Source of the DNA: a virus
Length of the DNA stretch: 40,196 nt
Virus record (IMG/VR): IMGVR_UViG_3300032954_000043
Span: 1 to 40,196 of that record
Strand: one strand, 5' to 3'
This document shows positions 26,370 to 31,652 of the stretch, in pieces. The translations under genes and the position numbers were made by a program. The stretch's first letter is position 1. Each line of letters begins with the position of its first letter. The notes under the pieces were generated by a model, which saw nothing but the letters and a program-made list of their open reading frames with translations, was not told where the DNA came from and did no database searches.

Positions 26370-26405
26370 GTCTCAATTCATAAGGTATTGAGATACCGTT
26401 GACTC
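26370..26405 (-). repeat. CRISPR-repeat-like hairpin at the 5' end of cas12 mRNA
   Basis: On the plus strand it reads GTCTCAATTCATAAGG followed by TATTGAGATACCGTT. It shares the framework of the array repeat: TCTCA, an AAGG-containing loop, TGAGAT and CC. The stem is TCTCAAT/ATTGAGA. In the cas12 transcript it stands in the same orientation as in the crRNA and begins within a few bases of the predicted transcription start. The start codon is 29 bases further on. Confidence 0.75.
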
Positions 26406-26409
26406 TTCT

Positions 26410-26439
26410 ATCATAGCACCAAGTTTTTAAGGCGCAAGC
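26410..26439 (-). promoter_or_regulatory. Promoter of cas12 (GCTTGCGCC-N12-TGCTATGAT)
   Basis: On the minus strand GCTTGCGCC (26439-26431), 12 bases, then TGCTATGAT (26418-26410) form an extended -10 promoter with TTGCGC as -35 at 16 bases. The same arrangement occurs at 28508-28537 and 32108-32137. Predicted start is near 26403. A direct repeat AAGTTTTTAAGGCG lies across the region on the plus strand (near 26421 and 26441), a possible operator. Confidence 0.6.
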
Positions 26440-26460
26440 AAGTTTTTAAGGCGGAGAATT

Positions 26461-26769
26461 TTATTCTAATCTATCATCTGCTGTAATCATGTCTTCTATA
26501 CGTTTACTGCGTCCCACCTTCACCGTTTTAGTTTGGCCTTTGATGGTGGCCTTGACCGGCTCTTGATAGTCGGTGAAGCCATGGTCTAGGACAGGCGGCT
26601 GGACCGCTGGCTGGCTTGTCTGAATAGGAGGACAGGCGGCTGGCTGGACGGCTGGCTTGTCCGTCAATGTTAGCAAGTGCTTCATCAATTCATTCCAAGT
26701 TTGGCTGCCTTTAATTGCCCGCAATTTTTGCGCCACATTATCTTCAAGTTTCATGTCAATTATTTTCAT
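26461..26769 (-). CDS. Unknown protein with Pro/Gln linker, upstream of cas12
   Basis: This 102-aa protein has a helical N-terminal part (MKIIDMKLEDNVAQKLRAI, then WNELMKHLLTL) resembling a small DNA-binding unit, a linker rich in Pro, Ala and Gln with an imperfect repeat (QPAACPP, QPAVQPP), and a basic segment TVKVGRSKRIEDMI. It starts on ATGA overlapping the gene before it. It precedes the cas12 promoter and could regulate it; that is only a suggestion from position. Confidence 0.55.
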   Translation of the reverse strand: MKIIDMKLEDNVAQKLRAIKGSQTWNELMKHLLTLTDKPAVQPAACPPIQTSQPAVQPPVLDHGFTDYQEPVKATIKGQTKTVKVGRSKRIEDMITADDRLE

Positions 26770-27038
26770 CTTATCAATTCTCTCTCTTCATTAGTGGCGC
26801 ATGCGTTGCACCAATAGGTTTTTAATAGGTAAAACATCGGCGTTTCAATTGGAAAAGTATTCATGCACCTGCAACAGGTGAATGGATATGTGGCAGGCTT
26901 ACGCTTGACCGCTGGATTATAATTGTCCATTAGTGCATTGAGTAGCCGGCTACAATTTACGCCTAACTTATCAACCATCCTCAAGAATCGGACTTGAGTC
27001 TCCTTGTCGAAAGTATTTCTTGTAATTCTGTTTTCCAT
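26766..27038 (-). CDS. Zinc-ribbon protein
   Basis: This 90-aa protein has an N-terminal helical part (RNTFDKETQVRFLRMVDKLG) and a zinc ribbon formed by C55/C58 (TCCRC) and C77/C80 (WCNAC). The ATG at 27038 is preferred because AGGA lies 6 bases upstream; the frame also opens at a TTG at 27056. It is coupled to the following gene by ATGA. DNA or RNA binding is plausible. Confidence 0.6.
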   Translation of the reverse strand: MENRITRNTFDKETQVRFLRMVDKLGVNCSRLLNALMDNYNPAVKRKPATYPFTCCRCMNTFPIETPMFYLLKTYWCNACATNEERELIR

Positions 27039-27160
27039 GTCAATCCTTGTAATCAATTCCAGATAATAAAACCAATGTTATAAGAGGGGGTAAGGGGGAG
27101 ATTAATACAATCATCAATTCATTTCAAACAGCAGGACGGGCCAGGGCCCTCTTAGGTTTG

Positions 27161-27328
27161 TCATATGTTATTGCATGTTTTCTCTGTTTTCTCTGCACAT
27201 TGTTTTCCACATACATAAAGATCTATTCTCCACCCATTATTGTTTGTAAATTGCAATAATTTACAAAGAGTATTCTCCTTGCAATTGAAACAAATTGCCT
27301 TGATCCATTCTTCATCGAGTTGCTTCAT
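27161..27328 (-). CDS. Cys-rich small protein, probable zinc binder
   Basis: A 55-aa frame (start MKQLDEEWIKAICFNC) begins on ATGA overlapping the stop of the membrane protein gene. Six Cys occur (13, 16, 22, 40, 44, 52), including C-x2-C and C-x3-C, enough for one zinc site. The junction has the same ACATTCTCATGA form as those at 20928, 20830 and 20588. The gap 27057-27160 after it shows no gene and only a weak GC-rich inverted sequence. Confidence 0.55.
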   Translation of the reverse strand: MKQLDEEWIKAICFNCKENTLCKLLQFTNNNGWRIDLYVCGKQCAEKTEKTCNNI

Positions 27329-27855
27329 GAGAATGTCGCCAATAACTTAACATAATCTTCTGTCAAGTCTTCTTTCTTTACATCCGGTGGTAAATCGCAA
27401 ACATAAGACCAAATATCGGTTTCAGCGTTGTACAATAATATTTGGTATTCTTTTACAATGACTGGACCATTTACGAAAAATGGAAGTTGAACAGCTCTAT
27501 TACCGAAATTTAAATTCACAACACCATAATTCTCCAAAAGAGCTACTTTGTCAAATAGGAATTCCATAAGGTCACTATTGACTGGAATAATTTGTGTATA
27601 GTTGTAGTCCTTTGGTAGAAGATGATAATGAAAACATGGCTGCTTAGAATTACAGATATCACATTGAATGTATTTTACTGGACGCAAAAATCCCCACCAA
27701 CCTAAAATACTTATAATGGAAGCTAGAATTGGAGAAATCCAGTCATACCAATGATGATTAGCCATAAAGTCGATAGTAAGTGTTATTGATAACGGAATAA
27801 GCCATCTCAATCTTTTGAAGTCCCAATCTTTATATTCTTTTTGATGTTTGACCAT
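27325..27855 (-). CDS. Membrane protein with cytoplasmic domain
   Basis: This 176-aa protein has two closely spaced hydrophobic segments (about 18-31 and 41-57, ISPILASIISILGWWGF) after a basic N-terminus, then a soluble domain with C-x2-C (IQCDICN) and several His that could bind metal. It ends in LLATFS, the ending shared with three other leftward genes. Its ATG overlaps the previous stop as TAATG. Phage membrane proteins of this kind may affect superinfection or lysis; no specific function is seen. Confidence 0.58.
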   Translation of the reverse strand: MVKHQKEYKDWDFKRLRWLIPLSITLTIDFMANHHWYDWISPILASIISILGWWGFLRPVKYIQCDICNSKQPCFHYHLLPKDYNYTQIIPVNSDLMEFLFDKVALLENYGVVNLNFGNRAVQLPFFVNGPVIVKEYQILLYNAETDIWSYVCDLPPDVKKEDLTEDYVKLLATFS

Positions 27856-28040
27856 TATCTCTTTATAACTCCAATATGTTTTACGCCAACCAAAGTCTTA
27901 TCCCATTCCTTAAACGCCTGGTCCCAATCGGCAGCCGATGGCATCAGAGCATATTTTGCTAATTGCAAGTGAATTCCAGAATTATCTTTATGACTGGAAC
28001 GCCTAAGGAGCTGCAATGCGAGTTTAGGATTTTCTGACAT
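27855..28040 (-). CDS. Unknown small protein
   Basis: This 61-aa protein overlaps the preceding gene by 17 bases. It is helical and basic, with DWDQAFKEWDKTLVG in the middle. No domain is recognised. It belongs to the leftward operon starting near 28500. Confidence 0.5.
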   Translation of the reverse strand: MSENPKLALQLLRRSSHKDNSGIHLQLAKYALMPSAADWDQAFKEWDKTLVGVKHIGVIKR

Positions 28041-28221
28041 TGGATTCGATTACCTGTCCAAGCGACACAAGAATGGCGCTTAATTTTATCATTACATTAT
28101 AACTGAAACAAGCAGCAGCAAGATAATACCAACCCATATAAGCTGCGATGCAAATTAGAGCCGCCGCAAATGCATCACTTCGAGAATGATTACGAAGATG
28201 TTTCATAGCATCAAATATCAT
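28024..28221 (-). CDS. Two-helix membrane protein
   Basis: This 65-aa protein has two hydrophobic segments (AFAAALICIAAYMGWYYLAA and VMIKLSAILVSLG) with a basic N-terminus, so both ends probably lie inside the cell. Its start overlaps the previous stop as TAATG. The shape would suit a holin, but it is on the early-type leftward strand with no lysis gene nearby, so an immunity or envelope role is as likely. Confidence 0.52.
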   Translation of the reverse strand: MIFDAMKHLRNHSRSDAFAAALICIAAYMGWYYLAAACFSYNVMIKLSAILVSLGQVIESNVRKS

Positions 28222-28466
28222 TAGTTTTTCCTTCCGTTTTCTAGTTCAAGCACCGTTTTCAAATCACTAACCATATGGCCAGCCAACAATTTAGCCCAAC
28301 CGATAGGATCTTTTACAGATGTTGCAATGATTTTCAACATCACATTGTAGAGAATATTGATGTCATCAGCTGGATTGCTATCCAAGGTATCAAGAAACTC
28401 TATGAGTTTATTTGCCTTAGCTGCTAACTCGGGTACTTCCTCTGCTTTTACGGGTCCAGTTTTCAT
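28221..28466 (-). CDS. Unknown helical protein, first gene of the operon
   Basis: This 81-aa protein is predicted helical (VPELAAKANKLIEFLDTL and NILYNVMLKIIATSV). The ATG at 28466 is chosen because AGAGAATAAAATG there matches the site of the gene at 22732; an ATG at 28481 in frame lacks an SD. It lies about 35 bases after the predicted start of promoter 28508-28537. No function is recognised. Confidence 0.55.
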   Translation of the reverse strand: MKTGPVKAEEVPELAAKANKLIEFLDTLDSNPADDINILYNVMLKIIATSVKDPIGWAKLLAGHMVSDLKTVLELENGRKN

Positions 28467-28507
28467 TTTATTCTCTTTCATGCCGACGAAGCGGCGTTAT
28501 AGTTGTC

Positions 28508-28537
28508 ATAATAGCATCAGACTTGGCGGGCGCAAGC
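28508..28537 (-). promoter_or_regulatory. Leftward promoter (GCTTGCGCC-N12-TGCTATTAT)
   Basis: On the minus strand GCTTGCGCC (28537-28529), 12 bases, then TGCTATTAT (28516-28508). It shares every motif base outside one -10 position with the cas12 promoter. A perfect TTGACA lies a few bases upstream (28545-28540) but has no good partner at standard spacing. It would drive the operon 28466 to 27161. Confidence 0.6.
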
Positions 28538-28609
28538 TCTGTCAATTATTTTGTATATTAACAGCGACGCATCGTTAACGCATGACCCTACCAAGGGGGC
28601 AACTTCAAA

Positions 28610-28638
28610 TTGTCACAATGCAATTACTAACATGTAAT
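28610..28638 (+). promoter_or_regulatory. Rightward promoter for the tRNA-like gene and accessory genes
   Basis: TTGTCA (28610-28615) and TGTAAT (28633-28638) are 17 bases apart, each a 5/6 match to the sigma-70 consensus. Transcription would start near 28645 and run through the tRNA-like sequence, the repeat-like hairpin and the genes from 28954 onward. It is divergent from the promoter at 28508-28537. Confidence 0.55.
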
Positions 28639-28708
28639 TCACCCAAAGTGGAGTATATGTCAGCAATGTCAAAAAATTAAAGGAAATTTAGTCATGGCCT
28701 TTAATTAT

Positions 28709-28791
28709 CCCGGATAAGAACAGTGAGTGTTCAGCGGTCTGTAAAATCGTCGCCTAGTGCAAGGTTGGTTTGATTCCAACATCCGGGACCA
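28709..28791 (+). tRNA. tRNA-Tyr(GUA)-like sequence with unusual D-arm and C1:G72
   Basis: Acceptor CCCGGAT (28709-28715) pairs perfectly with ATCCGGG (28781-28787); A and encoded CCA follow. The T-arm is GTTGG, loop TTTGATT, CCAAC. The anticodon loop CTGTAAA reads GUA in a 5-bp stem with two G-U pairs. A 13-base variable arm (28751-28763) agrees with bacterial tRNA-Tyr, as does discriminator A. Unusual points: position 8 is A, the D-loop (7 bases) lacks the GG pair, and the first pair is C-G, the archaeal/eukaryotic Tyr form, not the bacterial G-C. It may be functional, decayed or a tRNA mimic. Confidence 0.65.
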
Positions 28792-28794
28792 AGA

Positions 28795-28840
28795 GGTCTC
28801 AATCTTCTCAATTTAAAAGGTATTGAGATACCGTTATCAT
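28795..28840. repeat. CRISPR-repeat-like hairpin directly after the tRNA-like gene
   Basis: The core at 28805-28840 reads TTCTCAATTTAAAAGG then TATTGAGATACCGTT, almost the same as the solo elements at 26370 and 29236, and near the degenerate array repeat at 23952. GGTCTCAA (28795-28802) just before it is a partial second copy of the left arm. It begins four bases after the tRNA CCA. A crRNA-orientation transcript would run leftward, toward the tRNA. Confidence 0.7.
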
Positions 28841-28855
28841 AAGTTATATACATTC

Positions 28856-28931
28856 TGTCAGGGCGTAGTGTCAGAGGATGTCTCTGAACAATTCCGTTTA
28901 TCTTGTTCCGGAGCTCATTAATCACCTGACA
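28856..28931 (+). ncRNA. Possible three-way-junction RNA in a leader
   Basis: TGTCAGG (28856-28862) pairs with CCTGACA (28925-28931) to close a domain holding two inner hairpins: TCAGAG/CTCTGA (28871-28876, 28882-28887, loop GATGT) and TCCG/CGGA (28893-28896, 28909-28912). The element lies 22 bases before the ATG at 28954. It could be a structured leader or a chance fold; no known riboswitch class is recognised. Confidence 0.3.
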
Positions 28932-28953
28932 TCCAGTTTATCAAAGGAATAAT

Positions 28954-29220
28954 ATGAATAGTTCCGTCAAAAAATATCTGCTTATCCAAACCCATAATAA
29001 GCTAGTCAAGATGCAAACTAGAAACGCTAGCTTACCTAGACATAATCAAACCATCGCTTGCACCGAAAATCTCTGCAAAATCTGTAATAAATTCGCATTC
29101 AAACAAATGCAAATTCGTAAACTCAACAATAGATTCAATGAACTAATGCAATTGAATAATGTATTACCGCAATTACCTACAAATGAATCGGAAGAGATGC
29201 TTGAGACTCTTTGCCCATAA
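28954..29220 (+). CDS. Unknown small protein with C-x2-C
   Basis: This 88-aa protein starts after AAGGA. The middle has NLCKICNKFAF, a C-x2-C with another Cys upstream that may bind zinc; the rest is helical and Asn/Leu rich. It is the first protein gene of the rightward accessory operon. No family is recognised. Confidence 0.55.
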   Translation: MNSSVKKYLLIQTHNKLVKMQTRNASLPRHNQTIACTENLCKICNKFAFKQMQIRKLNNRFNELMQLNNVLPQLPTNESEEMLETLCP

Positions 29221-29235
29221 GGAATAAATGACCAG

Positions 29236-29271
29236 GTCTCAATTTATAAGGTATTGAGATACCGTTAAGGA
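29236..29271. repeat. CRISPR-repeat-like hairpin in the leader of the gene at 29278
   Basis: It reads GTCTCAATTTATAAGG then TATTGAGATACCGTTAAGGA. The stem TCTCAAT/ATTGAGA matches the element at 26370 base for base except one loop position. The last bases AAGGA (29267-29271) serve as the ribosome binding site of the next gene, so folding or binding of the hairpin could affect its translation. Confidence 0.72.
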
Positions 29272-29277
29272 AAATAT

Positions 29278-29544
29278 ATGACAAGTAAAGTTATCTTTTA
29301 TACACAATACGCTAACGGCAAAACAAAAAGCATGGAAGACAATCTAATTGACATCTCTTGGGAAGAGAATATCTGTGTGGTTTTGAATAAGGAAGAAGCT
29401 CTTGCATACGCCAGAAAAATTTCCCCATGGAAGAATCAATTCGTAATCAATAAAACAGATGATGGGAAGGAAAGTAAGTTTAAATCATTTGTATTCGAAG
29501 GCGGCGTATACAAGGTAATTTGTATCTTTGGAGATGCGCAATGA
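29278..29544 (+). CDS. Unknown accessory protein
   Basis: This 88-aa alpha/beta protein has strands near both ends (SKVIFYTQY and YKVICIFG) and a central helix (NKEEALAYARKIS). AAGGA lies 6 bases before the start, at the end of a CRISPR-repeat-like hairpin. Its stop overlaps the next start as ATGA. Function unknown; the leader makes it a candidate for control by the phage Cas12. Confidence 0.6.
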   Translation: MTSKVIFYTQYANGKTKSMEDNLIDISWEENICVVLNKEEALAYARKISPWKNQFVINKTDDGKESKFKSFVFEGGVYKVICIFGDAQ

Positions 29545-29693
29545 TTGTAAAAGAGGGTTCAGGATATTCAGTGAAATCAGAAGATGGAAAAAAGCATCTC
29601 GGTGGACCATATAAGACCAAAGAAGAAGCTGAGAAACGCCTTCGTGAAGTTGAGTACTATAAGCATCATCCGAAACATTTGGGAGAGGATTAA
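29541..29693 (+). CDS. 50-aa conserved-type phage protein
   Basis: A short frame containing YSVKSEDGKKHLGGPYKTKE and a following helix ending in KHHPKHLGED starts on ATGA. The pattern S-x-DGKK-x-LGGPY-x-T-x-EEA-x-x-RL-x-x-VEY is a very common small protein in tailed phages and some prophages, of unknown function. I have high confidence that it is a real gene. Confidence 0.75.
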   Translation: MIVKEGSGYSVKSEDGKKHLGGPYKTKEEAEKRLREVEYYKHHPKHLGED

Positions 29694-29939
29694 ATGGCGT
29701 TAAAAGATTTCTACTGTCCTACCTGTGACCATATGTTTGAGGAACTTATCTGGTCCTATGAATCTACGGTTCCTTGCGAAAAATGTCAAGCCCCATTAGA
29801 GCCTGAAAACTTCTGCATTGAATACACTGGAAAGAGATCCCCAAAATACTTTGAGATGCATCGCAAAGCAGTCCTAATGCGAAAACGTATTACAGGTCAA
29901 CTACCTTGGCGAAAAAATTCTGAAAGCCAAACAGATTAA
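29694..29939 (+). CDS. Zinc-ribbon protein (FmdB-like)
   Basis: This 81-aa protein has two C-x2-C knuckles, C8/C11 (CPTC) and C28/C31 (CEKC), in a layout like the FmdB-type regulatory zinc ribbon. A basic segment follows (MHRKAVLMRKRITGQLPW). The ATG directly follows the previous stop with GGGAGAGG upstream. Nucleic-acid binding is likely; the target is unknown. Confidence 0.65.
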   Translation: MALKDFYCPTCDHMFEELIWSYESTVPCEKCQAPLEPENFCIEYTGKRSPKYFEMHRKAVLMRKRITGQLPWRKNSESQTD

Positions 29940-29973
29940 TTGACGACAACATTTTTCCTGCTAACCTCCTCTT

Positions 29974-30432
29974 ATGGATGAAGCCAAAAAGTTTCCGCAC
30001 ATACACCCACATTATCTATCCCGCCGCAACAATCACGGCACCTACGCCAGATCTTCCCCTGACACCATCGCAGGGATTCCAATTGTCATTTTCTATTCAA
30101 TGATGATGCAAGGTACTAAACGACTTGTATACAACAATAAAACCATTAGAATCATTGACCGATTTGCCGTAATCCAAGATAATGATAAAGAATATGTTTA
30201 TCAAATGCGTCATTCTTCATTGGAAGGTCAAGAATTGGTTAGAAAAGCCAGAAAAGAGCTAATCCAATTGCCTCAACTGGAAGAAGAGATTCAATCTTCT
30301 AACTTCACATTGACCAGGTTAGATAATGAACAAATCGTTTCATTCAAAAGAGAATACTATGAAACGGAGTATTCTCATAAGGATTGCTGTATTGTTATTC
30401 CTGAGGGTTATCAAAACGATTATGATTGGTGA
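29974..30432 (+). CDS. Unknown accessory protein
   Basis: This 152-aa protein begins MDEAKKFPHIHPHYLSRR, has a beta-rich middle (IAGIPIVIFYSMMM, RLVYNNKTIRIIDRFAVI) and an acidic Tyr-rich C-terminus. No SD is seen before the ATG. A TTGACG (29940-29945) lies 16 bases before TAACCT, which ends 6 bases before the ATG, so a weak, possibly leaderless promoter is conceivable. No function is recognised. Confidence 0.55.
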   Translation: MDEAKKFPHIHPHYLSRRNNHGTYARSSPDTIAGIPIVIFYSMMMQGTKRLVYNNKTIRIIDRFAVIQDNDKEYVYQMRHSSLEGQELVRKARKELIQLPQLEEEIQSSNFTLTRLDNEQIVSFKREYYETEYSHKDCCIVIPEGYQNDYDW

Positions 30433-30438
30433 TCTAAC

Positions 30439-30972
30439 ATGGCATATTGGGATAGTTCAAAATCTCCCAAATCATGGCGAGTACAATACCATAGACCCCA
30501 TAGACCAAGAAAGAGAAAGATCTGCAATAGGTGTGGCAAACGTCGCCTTCACTATAGAGCCGGACCAAAACCTACCGCCCGTAACCCTGACGGCTTTGCC
30601 ACCATCTGCATCCAATGCCTCAAAGAAAGATACCACTCCAACCCAAAAGTAAGAAAGAATATCTATCTCAATAGAAAACAAAAATACGAAAGAAATCGTC
30701 TCTACATTGCTGAATACCTAAAGACTCACCCATGTATCAATTGCGGTGAAGATGACCCCTGTACATTAGATTTTGACCATGTAAGAGGTAGAAAAAGGAA
30801 GAATGTATCAAGGATGGTTGTAGATGGCTACTGTATTAAAACTCTGCAATTAGAAATAGATAAATGTCAAGTATTATGTTCCAATTGTCACAGGAAGAAA
30901 ACCGCCCATCAACTGCGCCACCACAAGGTAAGGTTGCCGCCAGGCACAAGTTATGCTACGCCCCCTGTATGA
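30439..30972 (+). CDS. HNH endonuclease
   Basis: This 177-aa protein has an N-terminal zinc knuckle (C29/C32 with C57/C60) and a C-terminal HNH domain: C99/C102, LDFDHVRGR (H114), Asn in the middle, and CQVLCSNCHRKKT (C147, C150, H151). The order fits free-standing HNH enzymes carried by phages, either homing nucleases or packaging helpers. It is not next to the terminase, which favours a homing or host-attack role. Its stop overlaps the next start as ATGA. Confidence 0.8.
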   Translation: MAYWDSSKSPKSWRVQYHRPHRPRKRKICNRCGKRRLHYRAGPKPTARNPDGFATICIQCLKERYHSNPKVRKNIYLNRKQKYERNRLYIAEYLKTHPCINCGEDDPCTLDFDHVRGRKRKNVSRMVVDGYCIKTLQLEIDKCQVLCSNCHRKKTAHQLRHHKVRLPPGTSYATPPV

Positions 30973-31607
30973 CCCCTCAAGAGTGGGTATCCTATGTTTG
31001 CCTGGGGAAAACTGGTGCTGTACTTCCGGAGAAAACAGTAGAAAAGTTTTCTTTTGATCTTGACGCCTACATCCAAGCCGATAACATGGGCGTCCTCAAC
31101 ACCGGAGTCTTTCCCATGTCAATCAGTCTCGGTGAATTTATCATCAAGAACCCCAAGACTCAGCAAGTCGACAGAGAGCAAACCATCGAATTCTTTACAA
31201 AACAACTCGATGAGTGGCTCAAAGGAAGGCAAGAGCAAGCCGAAAAGTATCGCCAGGCTGTCCTGGCGGTCTTCAAACGCTACAAGAGCCCTAGAATCGG
31301 GGCAGGGATGCTTGCGGATTACGCCATCTATGAGGCTGGATTGCTCAATAATGTTGAGAATATGCAGCTCATAGAGGATACAATTGACTACATGCTGGAT
31401 GATGGTACCTTGCTTAGGTTCGGCACCAAAGGCAAAGGAGCAGGGATCCAACTGTCTCAGATCAAAAAAGGCTCTGAGATGCCGCTAGAAGAAGAGGAAG
31501 AGACCAAAGAAGAAGAGACAGAAGAGGAGACTACGGAGGAAGAGGTTGAGGAAGAGCCTGAACCGCCTGTAGCACCTATTCCCATAGCAAAGAAACGGGC
31601 TAAGTAG
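30969..31607 (+). CDS. Unknown protein with acidic tail; carries a CRISPR-repeat-like segment
   Basis: This 212-aa protein starts at the ATG overlapping the HNH stop; a longer frame opens at 30864 inside the HNH gene. The N-terminal 150 residues are helical (WVSYVCLGKTGAVLPEKTVE, later EFFTKQLDEWLKGRQEQ), perhaps with a winged-helix type part (GMLADYAIYEA, DGTLLRFG). The last 45 residues are nearly all Glu, Thr and Pro, then a basic end KKRAK. Residues 162-173 are encoded by a sequence very like the array repeat. Function unknown. Confidence 0.6.
   Translation: MTPQEWVSYVCLGKTGAVLPEKTVEKFSFDLDAYIQADNMGVLNTGVFPMSISLGEFIIKNPKTQQVDREQTIEFFTKQLDEWLKGRQEQAEKYRQAVLAVFKRYKSPRIGAGMLADYAIYEAGLLNNVENMQLIEDTIDYMLDDGTLLRFGTKGKGAGIQLSQIKKGSEMPLEEEEETKEEETEEETTEEEVEEEPEPPVAPIPIAKKRAK
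31454..31488. repeat. CRISPR-repeat-like sequence inside a coding region
   Basis: It reads GTCTCAGATC, then a short A-run, then GGCTCTGAGATGCC and GCTAG. Relative to the array repeat it has two extra bases in the loop and lacks ATT near the end; both arms (TCTCAG/CTGAGA) and the GATGCC and GCTAG blocks are exact. It is in frame and encodes KKGSEMPL. It is closer to the array repeat than to the solo elements at 26370, 28805 and 29236. Confidence 0.75.
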
Positions 31608-31623
31608 CCCAACCTAGACTATC

Positions 31624-31652
31624 AAGGCCTGGATCTTATGGATCTGGGCCTT
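31624..31652 (+). terminator. Hairpin terminator after the rightward accessory operon
   Basis: AAGGCCTGGATC (31624-31635) pairs with GATCTGGGCCTT (31641-31652) through 12 pairs including two G-U, with a 5-base loop. It lies 17 bases after the last stop codon. The following T-tract is poor, so efficiency is uncertain. Confidence 0.5.

Noticed and set aside
28540-28545. Perfect TTGACA on the minus strand as the -35 box of the 28.5-kb operon
   Set aside because: No -10 box at 16-18 bases; the TGCTATTAT box pairs better with TTGCGC.
28731-28925. 64-aa minus-strand frame
   Set aside because: It covers the tRNA-like sequence, the solo repeat and the structured leader, and lacks a good start.
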